A stretch of 5,861 nt of DNA from RGIG4608 sp045631445 (GCA_045631445.1 JAZQUS010000021.1:1-5861), one strand, 5' to 3'; shown: positions 1 to 5,728, numbered from the stretch's first letter. Notes: a model not told the origin generated them from the letters alone. Numbers and translations: made by a program.

Positions 1-10
1 AAAAATCCAA

Positions 11-56
11 TTTGCTAATGCCCAACGTAGCCATTTTGCTATCAAAACGGTTATGT
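11..56 (+). repeat. Dispersed intergenic repeat, left copy
   Basis: This 46-nt stretch recurs at 5800-5845 in the same orientation with only two substitutions (C/A near the 12th base, A/G near the 37th). It begins TTTGCTAATGC and ends CGGTTATGT. An AAAATC motif lies just to the left of both copies, so the shared unit may reach beyond the aligned part. Sequence after the repeat differs completely between the copies. No open reading frame covers it. I see it as one member of a dispersed intergenic repeat family of this genome; its function is unknown. Confidence 0.8.
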
Positions 57-260
57 GCAGAGTAGCAAAGCGCGGTTTTTTCGTTTGTTTGCAAACGGAA
101 AAACATTTGCGCCAAGCGCGTCAGAAGTGCAGGCGCGCGATTTGCGCGGTCTAAATTATTTCCCACTTATAAAAGTTTTTTGCGAGCTTTTTTTCAAAAA
201 AGCGAAAATCTTTACTTAACTAACTATTCGATAAATCAAAATTTGAATACAAATAAAATA
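57..260. other. Gene-free leader region with hairpins
   Basis: No credible coding region is present on either strand. Visible structure: an inverted repeat at 76-87/92-103 (12 bp with one G-T wobble, loop TTTG); a GC-rich patch at 105-150 with several GCGCG-type words, unlike the AT-rich surroundings; and a hairpin at 186-193/196-203 (GCTTTTTT pairing with AAAAAAGC). These may be leftover parts of repeat elements, or a terminator for a gene to the left of the window. I cannot assign a function. Confidence 0.5.
217..247 (+). repeat. Short repeat upstream of SDR promoter, copy 1
   Basis: TAACTAAC (217-224), an 8-nt gap, then AAATCAAAATTTGAA (233-247). The same two words recur in the same order at 1364-1371 and 1376-1390 with a 4-nt gap. 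Both copies lie upstream of strong predicted promoters, 18 nt and 29 nt before the -35 boxes. The core TCAAAATTTGA is a small dyad. It may be a protein site, an AT-rich upstream promoter element, or the edge of a repeat. Confidence 0.45.
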
Positions 261-265
261 ACATC

Positions 266-294
266 TTGACACGGTGGCAACATCGTGATACAAT
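266..294 (+). promoter_or_regulatory. Sigma-A-type promoter of the SDR gene
   Basis: A perfect -35 box TTGACA at 266-271 and a -10 box TACAAT at 289-294 are separated by exactly 17 nt. A TG dinucleotide at 286-287 gives an extended -10. Transcription would start near 301, leaving a leader of about 44 nt before the ATG at 345. The match to the housekeeping consensus is strong, so the basal promoter should be active unless repressed. Confidence 0.85.
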
Positions 295-303
295 TAACGA
301 TGT
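280..303 (+). promoter_or_regulatory. Candidate operator dyad over the -10 box
   Basis: ACATCGT (280-286) and its exact reverse complement ACGATGT (297-303) flank the -10 box with 10 nt between the arms. A 7-bp perfect dyad covering the -10 and the start site fits a repressor site, for example for a TetR-like or similar dimeric regulator. No regulator gene is in the window, so the link is inferred from position only. Confidence 0.4.
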
Positions 304-344
304 AGTGGAAAACACGAAAAATAAATCTTTTGGAGGAAAATAAA

Positions 345-1109
345 ATGAATCGTTTAGAAAGAAAGGTTGCGATTATCACGGGCGGAAACTCCGGTGTTGG
401 TGCGGCAACTGCTATGAAATTTGTACAGGAAGGCGCGAAGGTAGTTATTACTGCTCGCCGTGAAGCTCAGCTTGAAGAAGTAGCTGCAAAAATTCGTGAG
501 GTTGGTGGAGAGGTTCTTCCCATATGCTCCGACATTTCCAAGGCAGAGGATGCTGTAAGAGTTGTTGCAGAAACAATGGCTAAATTTGGCAAAATTGATA
601 TTCTTATCAACAACGCAGGCGTTCTTGATAACGGTCTTAAGGCAATCGATAGTTGCACAGACGACGATATCGATAGAGTTATCGACATCAACACAAAGGG
701 AACAATGTGTATGACTCGTGAAGTTGCTAAAGAAATGGCAAAGACAGGCTACGGCTCAATCGTTAACGTTGCATCCGTTGCAGGTGTAATGGGTTGCGGC
801 GGCGCGGCTTACGTTGCATCCAAGGCGGCAATCGTTGGTCTTACAAGACACACAGCTCTCCGTTTTGCAGGCACAAACGTGCGTTGCAATTCACTTTGCC
901 CTGGCACAATCGTAACACCCATGGTTGCAGGAATGAATCCCGCGAATATGGATATGAACATTTTCGGTCAGATGATGAAGCACAACGACCTCAAGGTTCA
1001 ACCCTGCTTCCCCGATGACGTTGCAAATATGCTCGTATTCTTCGCATCCGACGAATCCCGCGCTATTACAGGTCAGTCAATCGTAACCGATTTCGGTTCT
1101 ACGCTTTAA
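345..1109 (+). CDS. Short-chain dehydrogenase/reductase (SDR), FabG-like classical type
   Basis: This is a 254-residue cytoplasmic NAD(P)-dependent oxidoreductase, the normal length for classical SDRs. The Rossmann glycine motif TGGNSGVG is at residues 12-19, the adenine-contacting Asp at D63 and the NNAG motif at 89-92. The catalytic tetrad is N116, S144, Y156 and K160 (in YVASK), followed by the CPG motif at 185-187. Arg38-Arg39 directly after the second beta strand suggest NADP(H) over NAD(H). The ATG at 345 is chosen because GGAGG at 332-336 sits 8 nt upstream; an in-frame TTG at 330 would overlap that site. The gene has its own promoter and terminator and is probably monocistronic. The substrate cannot be read from sequence. 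Members of this family act as 3-oxoacyl-ACP reductases, sugar or alcohol dehydrogenases or hydroxysteroid dehydrogenases. With no fatty-acid, sugar or bile-acid genes beside it, I leave the substrate open. Confidence 0.95.
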   Translation: MNRLERKVAIITGGNSGVGAATAMKFVQEGAKVVITARREAQLEEVAAKIREVGGEVLPICSDISKAEDAVRVVAETMAKFGKIDILINNAGVLDNGLKAIDSCTDDDIDRVIDINTKGTMCMTREVAKEMAKTGYGSIVNVASVAGVMGCGGAAYVASKAAIVGLTRHTALRFAGTNVRCNSLCPGTIVTPMVAGMNPANMDMNIFGQMMKHNDLKVQPCFPDDVANMLVFFASDESRAITGQSIVTDFGSTL

Positions 1110-1127
1110 TTTGGAATTAATAACAGG

Positions 1128-1159
1128 AAACCACCTCTAATTTTAGGGGTGGCTTTTTG
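1128..1159 (+). terminator. Intrinsic terminator of the SDR gene
   Basis: The stem CCACCTCTAA (1131-1140) pairs with TTAGGGGTGG (1143-1152), 10 bp with one G-T wobble. It is followed by CTTTTTGT. The innermost A-T pairs probably open to form the loop. It begins about 20 nt after the stop codon, as expected for a Rho-independent terminator. Confidence 0.9.
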
Positions 1160-1162
1160 TTG

Positions 1163-1178
1163 AATTGGGATTTAGCGG
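1163..1178 (+). repeat. 16-nt repeat at edge of hairpin array, copy 1
   Basis: AATTGGGATTTAGCGG is identical to 5620-5635. Here it runs directly into the first hairpin of the mini-hairpin array; at 5620 it is followed by other hairpin-rich sequence. It may mark the boundary of a family of intergenic elements in this genome. Confidence 0.6.
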
Positions 1179-1368
1179 TGCGAAGCACCGCAGTTATATT
1201 CGCCTGAAGGCGAGTGATATTGCTTTGCAGTGATATTTGACTTCGTCAAGTGATATTCGCTTCGCGAGTTGAATAATGGGCGAATATAATACCACTGCAA
1301 ACCTTAGTTTGCAATACCACTGTTCGCTTGCGAACAATATCACTACGAGTGAAACGAGTAATATAACT
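1175..1368. repeat. Mirror-oriented array of mini-hairpins with 9-nt spacers
   Basis: The left half has the spacer AGTTATATT (1192) and then three copies of AGTGATATT (1213, 1229, 1249). Between them lie small palindromes: 1175-1191 (7-bp stem, loop GAA), 1201-1212 (CGCC/GGCG), 1221-1229 (TGC/GCA), 1238-1248 (TGAC/GTCA) and 1257-1267 (TCGC/GCGA). In the right half the spacers are the reverse complement or near variants: AATACCACT (1288, 1313), AATATCACT (1336) and AATATAACT (1360). Their palindromes are 1297-1312 (GCAAAC/GTTTGC) and 1322-1335 (GTTCGC/GCGAAC). The outermost spacers are exact reverse complements. In the middle, ATATTCGC (1253-1260) pairs with GCGAATAT (1280-1287). The result is a nested dyad of about 190 nt. 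I recall similar TGATATT/hairpin arrays between genes of gut Clostridia, but know no established function. Confidence 0.8.
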
Positions 1369-1390
1369 AACAGACAAATCAAAATTTGAA
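1364..1390 (+). repeat. Short repeat upstream of RNA promoter, copy 2
   Basis: TAACTAAC (1364-1371) and AAATCAAAATTTGAA (1376-1390) match the words at 217-247, with a gap shorter by 4 nt. It abuts the right end of the hairpin array and precedes the promoter at 1420-1448. Confidence 0.45.
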
Positions 1391-1419
1391 CATCCAAACA
1401 ACATTTTTTCGTAAAACAC

Positions 1420-1448
1420 TTGCAAAATGGGGAAAAGGGTGCTATAAT
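1420..1448 (+). promoter_or_regulatory. Strong extended -10 promoter of the structured RNA
   Basis: A -35 box TTGCAA (1420-1425) and a perfect -10 box TATAAT (1443-1448) are separated by 17 nt, with an extended -10 TG at 1440-1441. The predicted start is 1455, exactly the first base of the long closing helix of the downstream RNA. This agreement supports both the promoter and the RNA. It is also the only good promoter seen ahead of the lipoprotein gene; a weak alternative (TTGGCG at 1657, AATAAT at 1681, 18-nt spacer) would give almost no leader. Confidence 0.8.
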
Positions 1449-1454
1449 GAATTT

Positions 1455-1620
1455 GCCAAACAAAAATAAATAACGATTTTGCTTAGGATGGCTCTCTTTT
1501 TTTGAGGGTTTTGTTTGCATACCCTTTTTTCTATGTAATAGGGATTGAATTTGGTAAAAAGGCAGATTCCGCAACTGTTACATGGAAGAGTTTATCCTAA
1601 ATCGTTGTTTTTGTTTGGCG
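1455..1620 (+). ncRNA. Structured RNA of about 165 nt (riboswitch-like leader or stand-alone small RNA)
   Basis: The first 12 nt (GCCAAACAAAAA, 1455-1466) are exactly complementary to 1608-1619. The closing helix continues with 1472-1478/1600-1606, 1484-1489/1594-1599 (TAGGAT/ATCCTA) and 1492-1495/1587-1590. This opens into a three-way junction with two arms: a hairpin at 1505-1509/1521-1525 (AGGGT/ACCCT) and an 8-bp helix at 1531-1538/1578-1585. The second arm carries an inner stem at 1541-1546/1565-1570. The RNA starts at the predicted transcription start and is followed by an intrinsic terminator. The stretch TAATAGGGA...TTCCGCAACTGTTA (1536-1580) recalls the core of cobalamin riboswitches, but the usual 3' B12 box is absent. 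A 6S-like RNA is another possibility, given its long closing stem and size. The family is unassigned. Confidence 0.65.
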
Positions 1621-1642
1621 ACAATGGAGTTTGCGTTTTTCG

Positions 1643-1675
1643 GTGCGCTGACTTCGTTGGCGCACTTTTTATTTT
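1643..1675 (+). terminator. Intrinsic terminator between the structured RNA and the lipoprotein gene
   Basis: 1643-1652 pairs with 1656-1665: a 10-bp stem (GTGCGC/GCGCAC plus two G-T wobbles and AC/GT) with loop TTC, followed by TTTTTATTTT (1666-1675). CGGTG at 1641 and CACCG at 1676 could also pair around it. It lies before the lipoprotein start, so it either ends a separate small RNA or acts as an attenuator controlling read-through into that gene. Confidence 0.85.
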
Positions 1676-1709
1676 CACCGAATAATAAAACGATTAAAGG
1701 AGAAAAGGA

Positions 1710-3017
1710 ATGAAAAAAATTTTATTAGTTTTTGTGATTATACTTGCACTCACTTTCGTGCTTGCAGCGTGTAAAGAAAAGCCATCAAACTCTTCCACAC
1801 AGTCAAACACAACAACTTCCACACAGTTAAACACAACAACCTCCACACCCGAAAATGATGTTGTCGAAATTATCGATGGTTACATCTGGGTAAATGGAAT
1901 CAATACGGGAATTAAAGCAGAATGTGATCACATTTGGGAAATATTTACTACTGCACCCACTTGTTCCGCGGGCGGTTATGATACAATGACTTGTAAGCTT
2001 TGTGAGAAAAGTGTTGTTGTTAATGAAAGTGCACCGGTTGATCACGAATATAATATAACATATACAGTTGATGAAACTCATCATTGGCTCGGATGTGCAA
2101 ATTGTGATGCAATCACCGATAAAGTGTCACACTCCCCTGAGGACGGATTTTGTAAAATTTGTAAAGTGTTGGTACCGCCCACGCAAGGTGTGATTTATGA
2201 TGTTTCGGCTGATGGAACTTATGCTGAAGTAATAGGTTATGAAGGAACTTCTACAACAGTTATAATTGCTGATGAGTATAAAGGATTACCAATTAAAACT
2301 ATTTACGATAATGCATTTGAAAATACAAAAATAGTTGAGGTTATTATGCCTGATAGTGTGACTATTATTGGCGATTATGCATTCGAAAATTGCCAATCAT
2401 TAACATCTATTAAAATCTCTCCCAATGTAGTAAGCATTGGATATAGTGCGTTTTCATACTGTAACAATCTTAAATACAGCATATACGATAATTGTAAATA
2501 CCTTGCCAGCAAGGATAATCTCTATTTCGCATTGATTGAAACCACAAACAAGAATCACAGCAGCTATGAAATACACAATGATGCAAAGGTTATTGCAGAC
2601 AATGCTTTTTATGATTGTACTCGTCTTCTCTCAATTACAATTCCTAACGGCATTAGGGGGATAGGTAGGTATGCCTTCAACAATTGTGATGCGCTTATCT
2701 CTGTAGTAATTCCTGATAGTGTTACTTACATGGGAGATAGAGCATTTGAGTATTGTGAAAATCTTGAATCTGTTGTGGTTGGTAATGGTATTACTAATAT
2801 TGATGTAGCTACATTCAATGGTTGTCCTAAACTGACTAGGGTTATTCTTGGAAAGAATATTGTTAATATTGCAAGTGTTGCGTTTGATAATGGTGGCAAA
2901 CTTAAAGATATTTATTTCCTCGGTTCCGAAGAAGAGTGGAATCAAATAGTAATTCAAGAAAACAATTGGAGTCTTACTAACGTTACCATACATTACAACT
3001 ATGTTCCCGAAGAATAA
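1710..3017 (+). CDS. Surface lipoprotein with cysteine-pair modules and BspA-type leucine-rich repeats
   Basis: A 435-residue exported lipoprotein. Residues 1-20 form a type II signal peptide (charged MKK, hydrophobic core) with lipobox L18-A19-A20-C21, so mature Cys21 should be lipid-anchored to the outer face of the membrane. Residues 22-50 are a Ser/Thr/Asn-rich linker made by a 24-nt tandem repeat. Residues 51-70 resemble the DGYIWVNGINTG segment seen in Firmicutes surface proteins. Residues 72-152 hold CxxC pairs C95/C98, C129/C132 and C148/C151, plus C72 and C85, suggesting small metal- or disulfide-stabilised modules. Residues about 160-405 are LRR_5/BspA-like repeats, with the AF signature near 202, 224, 247, 299, 322, 345 and 391 and a variant (ATF) at 367. 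The end (EEEWNQIV...NVTIHYNY) is a common terminus of this family. Start ATG 1710 has AAAGGAG at 1696-1702, 7 nt upstream. Such repeats usually bind proteins or glycans; the ligand is unknown. Confidence 0.93.
   Translation: MKKILLVFVIILALTFVLAACKEKPSNSSTQSNTTTSTQLNTTTSTPENDVVEIIDGYIWVNGINTGIKAECDHIWEIFTTAPTCSAGGYDTMTCKLCEKSVVVNESAPVDHEYNITYTVDETHHWLGCANCDAITDKVSHSPEDGFCKICKVLVPPTQGVIYDVSADGTYAEVIGYEGTSTTVIIADEYKGLPIKTIYDNAFENTKIVEVIMPDSVTIIGDYAFENCQSLTSIKISPNVVSIGYSAFSYCNNLKYSIYDNCKYLASKDNLYFALIETTNKNHSSYEIHNDAKVIADNAFYDCTRLLSITIPNGIRGIGRYAFNNCDALISVVIPDSVTYMGDRAFEYCENLESVVVGNGITNIDVATFNGCPKLTRVILGKNIVNIASVAFDNGGKLKDIYFLGSEEEWNQIVIQENNWSLTNVTIHYNYVPEE
1792..1850 (+). repeat. 24-nt tandem repeat encoding the Thr/Asn-rich linker
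   Basis: Two 24-nt units (1792-1815 and 1816-1839) differ by a single base. A partial third unit (1840-1850) follows. Each unit encodes eight residues of the form STQ(S/L)NTTT. The repeat is in frame, so gain or loss of a unit would change only the length of the linker between the lipid anchor and the folded domains. Confidence 0.85.
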
Positions 3018-3030
3018 TTAATAAAATTTA

Positions 3031-3059
3031 GCGAGCCGAAATTTCGGCTCGCTTTTGTT
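3031..3059. terminator. Bidirectional intrinsic terminator between convergent genes
   Basis: 3031-3052 is a perfect 22-nt palindrome (GCGAGCCGAAA and its reverse complement). On the + strand it is followed by TTTTGTTATTT; on the - strand by TAAATTTTATTAATT. It lies 13 nt after the lipoprotein stop and 16 nt after the copA stop on the opposite strand, so one hairpin can terminate both convergent transcripts. Confidence 0.92.
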
Positions 3060-3068
3060 ATTTATTGA

Positions 3069-3278
3069 TTATTCAACCCCAAGCACCTTATATCCCTGTG
3101 CTTCGACGGTTGCTTTGAGTGTTTCGTCGCTTACGGGGGCGGTGAGGGTGAGGGTTGCTTGCTTGTCCTTGTGGCTTGGGATTACGTTTTCAACGCCTTC
3201 AAGTGCTTCGAGTGCTTTTTTAACGTGCGCTTCACAGTGGGGGCACATCATTCCTTCAATTTTAATTGTTTTTGTCAT
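3069..3278 (-). CDS. Possible internally initiated CopZ-like copper chaperone, in frame with the copA 3' end
   Basis: An in-frame ATG at 3278 (CopA residue 759) is preceded by AAAGGAG at 3288-3294 on the minus strand, with 9-nt spacing. This is a near-ideal ribosome binding site inside the copA coding region. Translation from here gives 69 residues, the usual length of free CopZ/Atx1-like chaperones, with metal motif GMMCPHC (C12 and C15 of the short product) and a full beta-alpha-beta-beta-alpha-beta-like length. The same codons form the C-terminal domain of the fused pump. The chaperone could therefore be made both as a pump domain and as a soluble protein that delivers Cu+ to the pump. Known bacterial CopA genes can yield a free chaperone by frameshifting; reinitiation here would be a different route. 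There is no experimental support; the site may also be a relic of a former separate gene. Confidence 0.45.
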   Translation of the reverse strand: MTKTIKIEGMMCPHCEAHVKKALEALEGVENVIPSHKDKQATLTLTAPVSDETLKATVEAQGYKVLGVE

Positions 3279-5552
3279 GGGTTTGAACTCCTTTATTTTA
3301 TGTTTTTTATAAATTTTAACAAGATTTAAACGTAGCGCGTTCGTTACGACACAAAAGCTACTCAAGCTCATAGCGGCTGCTCCAATCATCGGGGTGAGGG
3401 TAATTCCAAGTGGAATAAGCACGCCTGCGGCAAGCGGAATTCCAAGGCAATTATAGAAAAATGCCCAGAAAAGACTAAATTTTATATTGTTAAGTGTCGC
3501 GCGTGAGAGTTTGATTGCCGCGGGCAAATCTGCCATATTGCTCTTTATTAGCACCACGTTCGCGCTATCAATTGCGATGTCTGTGCCACTACCGATGGCA
3601 ATTCCCGTGTCCGCGGCGGTAAGGGCAGGGGCGTCGTTGATTCCATCACCAACCATTGCCACTTTTCCGTGCTTTTTAAGATTTTGAATAACCTTTTCCT
3701 TGCCGTCGGGAAGGACTCCTGCGATGACCTCGTCAACACCTGCCTGCTTGGATATTGCTCTTGCGGTGCGCTCGTTATCGCCCGTGAGCATCACGGTTTT
3801 AATACCCATTGCACGAAGCTCCGAAATTGCTTCTTTTGCGTCGGATTTTATCGTGTCGGCAACCGCGATTATGCCTAAAATTGTATCATTTTTAGCAAAA
3901 AACATTGGTGTTTTGCCGTTTTCGGCAAGATTTTGCGCTTTTGATTTGAGAGAATCGGAAATAGGAGCAAATTGAGAAATGAACGCTTCATTTCCACCAC
4001 GAATAGTTTCACCATTGATTTTTCCTTCAAGACCGTTGCCCGCAAGCGCCTTGAAATCGGTGACGTAGAGGGAAGTAAATCCTTTTTCTTCACCAAATTC
4101 AATAATCGCGCGCGAAAGTGGGTGTTCACTTTGCTTTTCAAGTGAATAAGCAAGTGGCAAAAGCTCGTTATTTTCTTCAACCACATCAGTAACCTTTGGC
4201 GCGCCAACCGTGATAGTGCCTGTTTTATCAAGCGCTATCACCTTTATTTTGCCCGCTTCTTCAAGTGAGGTCGCGTTTTTAAAGAGAATTCCGTTTTTTG
4301 CACCGACTCCGCTGCCAACCATGATTGACACAGGAGTAGCAAGTCCCAACGCGCAGGGACAACTGATTACAAGCACGGAAATCGCGCGAGTGAGGGAAAA
4401 TCCGAGGTCTTTGCCAAGCAATGACCATATAATAAACGTAATAATCGAAATTCCAATTACCGTTGGTACGAAAATTCCTGAAACCTTGTCGGCAATTTTG
4501 GCGATGGGAGCTTTACTTGACGAAGCGTCCTCGACCATTTTGATAATGCGAGAGAGCATTGTTTTGTCACCCACCTCGGTTGCTTGGCATTTTAAAAAGC
4601 CAGAACGGTTGATCGTGGCAGAATAGACACTGTCTCCGACTTTTTTGTCAACGGGAATGCTCTCGCCTGTGAGCGCGCTTTCGTCGATTGCGCTTTCGCC
4701 CTCGATAATAATTCCGTCAACCGCAACGCTTTCACCGGGACGGACGGTAAAAATATCACCAACGCGAACCTCTGAAATGGGAATGGAAAATTCTTTTCCA
4801 TCGCGCACTACGGTTGCGTTTTCAGGGGCTAACGAGGTTAATTTATCAAGCGCATCGGTGGTTTTGCCCTTTGCGATTGCCTCAAGCATTTTGCCTAAAG
4901 TGATAAGCACCAAAATCATTGCCGCAGATTCGAAATAGAGTCCGTGGAGAAGCTCCATATTTTCATTTTGGAGAATAGAGCTAAAGGGATTATGGTGATA
5001 CTCCGTCATTTTGAACGTCAACGCCACACTATAGATGAACGATGCTCCCGAGCCGAGAGCCACGAGCGTATCCATATTTGGCGCGAGCTTCATTGCTGAT
5101 TTGAAGCCACTTATAAAGAATTTTTTGTTAATTACCATTATGATGATGCAAATTAGCATTTGCAAAATGGCTATTGCGAGTGGGTTACCTTCAAAAAAGT
5201 TGGGAAGAGGGAATCCCCACATATTGTGTCCCATCGCGATATACATAAGCATTATCAAAAAGGCAAGGGAAACGAAAAATCTGTTGCGAATTGAAATTAT
5301 TTCTTCGTTAACTTTATTTTTGTTCGATTTTTTGTCTGTTTTTTGTGCTTTTGAGCCGTGAGGGGTCGCTCCGTAGCCCGCCTTTGTAACTGCGGATATA
5401 ATTTCGTTGTCCGTTGCAGAGCCTACAACTTCCATTGAGTTGGTCAGGAGATTGACCGAGCAAGCTTCAACGCCATCGAGAGAGGAAACTGCTTTTTCAA
5501 CTCGCGCCGAGCACGCCGCACAGCTCATACCACTTATATCGTATTTTTTCAA
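3069..5552 (-). CDS. copA: Cu+-exporting P1B-type ATPase with a C-terminally fused metal-binding domain
   Basis: An 827-residue membrane pump that exports Cu+ using ATP. The N-terminal HMA domain (1-65) has GMSCAAC with C11/C14. About eight membrane segments follow, including the metal-site CPC at 398-400. Catalytic motifs are TGES 295-298 (actuator), DKTGT 442-446 (D442 phosphorylated), SEHPL with H477-P478, TGDN 590-593 and GDGIND 635-640. Y700-N701 in the seventh segment and MSLSS 728-732 in the eighth identify the Cu+ subgroup. Residues 759-827 form a second HMA domain (GMMCPHC, C770/C773) fused after the last membrane segment, which most CopA proteins lack. The start is TTG at 5552: AAGGTGAT at 5556-5563 is a good ribosome site, and the next Met (residue 9) lies inside the first metal motif. 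The gene stands alone with its own promoter. No csoR or copY gene, and no CopY-type TACAnnTGTA box, is visible. Confidence 0.96.
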   Translation of the reverse strand: MKKYDISGMSCAACSARVEKAVSSLDGVEACSVNLLTNSMEVVGSATDNEIISAVTKAGYGATPHGSKAQKTDKKSNKNKVNEEIISIRNRFFVSLAFLIMLMYIAMGHNMWGFPLPNFFEGNPLAIAILQMLICIIIMVINKKFFISGFKSAMKLAPNMDTLVALGSGASFIYSVALTFKMTEYHHNPFSSILQNENMELLHGLYFESAAMILVLITLGKMLEAIAKGKTTDALDKLTSLAPENATVVRDGKEFSIPISEVRVGDIFTVRPGESVAVDGIIIEGESAIDESALTGESIPVDKKVGDSVYSATINRSGFLKCQATEVGDKTMLSRIIKMVEDASSSKAPIAKIADKVSGIFVPTVIGISIITFIIWSLLGKDLGFSLTRAISVLVISCPCALGLATPVSIMVGSGVGAKNGILFKNATSLEEAGKIKVIALDKTGTITVGAPKVTDVVEENNELLPLAYSLEKQSEHPLSRAIIEFGEEKGFTSLYVTDFKALAGNGLEGKINGETIRGGNEAFISQFAPISDSLKSKAQNLAENGKTPMFFAKNDTILGIIAVADTIKSDAKEAISELRAMGIKTVMLTGDNERTARAISKQAGVDEVIAGVLPDGKEKVIQNLKKHGKVAMVGDGINDAPALTAADTGIAIGSGTDIAIDSANVVLIKSNMADLPAAIKLSRATLNNIKFSLFWAFFYNCLGIPLAAGVLIPLGITLTPMIGAAAMSLSSFCVVTNALRLNLVKIYKKHKIKEFKPMTKTIKIEGMMCPHCEAHVKKALEALEGVENVIPSHKDKQATLTLTAPVSDETLKATVEAQGYKVLGVE

Positions 5553-5575
5553 TCTATCACCTTCTTTATAAGGTT

Positions 5576-5604
5576 ATTATATACGAAAACTCAAAAAAAA
5601 TCAA
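5576..5604 (-). promoter_or_regulatory. Sigma-A-type promoter of copA
   Basis: Read on the minus strand, a -35 box TTGATT (5604 to 5599) and a perfect -10 box TATAAT (5581 to 5576) are 17 nt apart. The spacer contains a run of T. The predicted start is near 5569, giving a leader of about 17 nt that contains the AAGGTGAT ribosome site. No clear copper-responsive operator is seen within the promoter. Confidence 0.8.
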
Positions 5605-5619
5605 GGGGATTGAGAGATA

Positions 5620-5635
5620 AATTGGGATTTAGCGG
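5620..5635 (+). repeat. 16-nt repeat, copy 2
   Basis: AATTGGGATTTAGCGG is identical to 1163-1178 and lies just upstream of the copA -35 box. In both places it begins a hairpin-rich intergenic stretch, which suggests the edge of a repeated element. Confidence 0.6.
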
Positions 5636-5660
5636 GGAGGAGATAGTTGAGAAAAGATTT

Positions 5661-5684
5661 AGGGGGATTTTGAAAAATCCCCCT
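5661..5684. repeat. Strong inverted repeat (hairpin)
   Basis: AGGGGGATTTT (5661-5671) pairs with AAAATCCCCCT (5674-5684), an 11-bp perfect stem with a 2-nt loop that would open in practice. Neither side has a convincing T-run immediately after the stem, so it is a poor terminator. It is more likely part of an intergenic repeat element. Confidence 0.65.
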
Positions 5685-5728
5685 ATAACCCCAAAACTTT
5701 TTAATCGTTTTTTTGAAAATAATTCCGC

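Noticed and set aside
330..344. TTG at 330 as start of the SDR gene
   Set aside because: It overlaps the GGAGG ribosome site that serves the ATG at 345, and the extra residues (MEENK) are just the translated ribosome site.
1175..1368. CRISPR array
   Set aside because: Repeats are only 9 nt, the intervening units are palindromes of 7-17 nt, orientation flips in the middle and no cas genes are present.
1194..1574. 126-codon open frame on the minus strand
   Set aside because: It runs through the mini-hairpin array, the promoter and the structured RNA, reading repeat DNA. It has no ribosome site and no recognisable domain.
3487..5361. Several open frames of 60-140 codons opposite or out of frame with copA
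   Set aside because: They are shadows of a gene with intact P-type ATPase motifs throughout. None has a ribosome site or domain.
5553..5620. CopY or CsoR operator at the copA promoter
   Set aside because: No TACAnnTGTA box and no GC-rich CsoR-like dyad is visible. The TATAA...TTATA symmetry at 5567-5581 is only the AT-rich -10 region.
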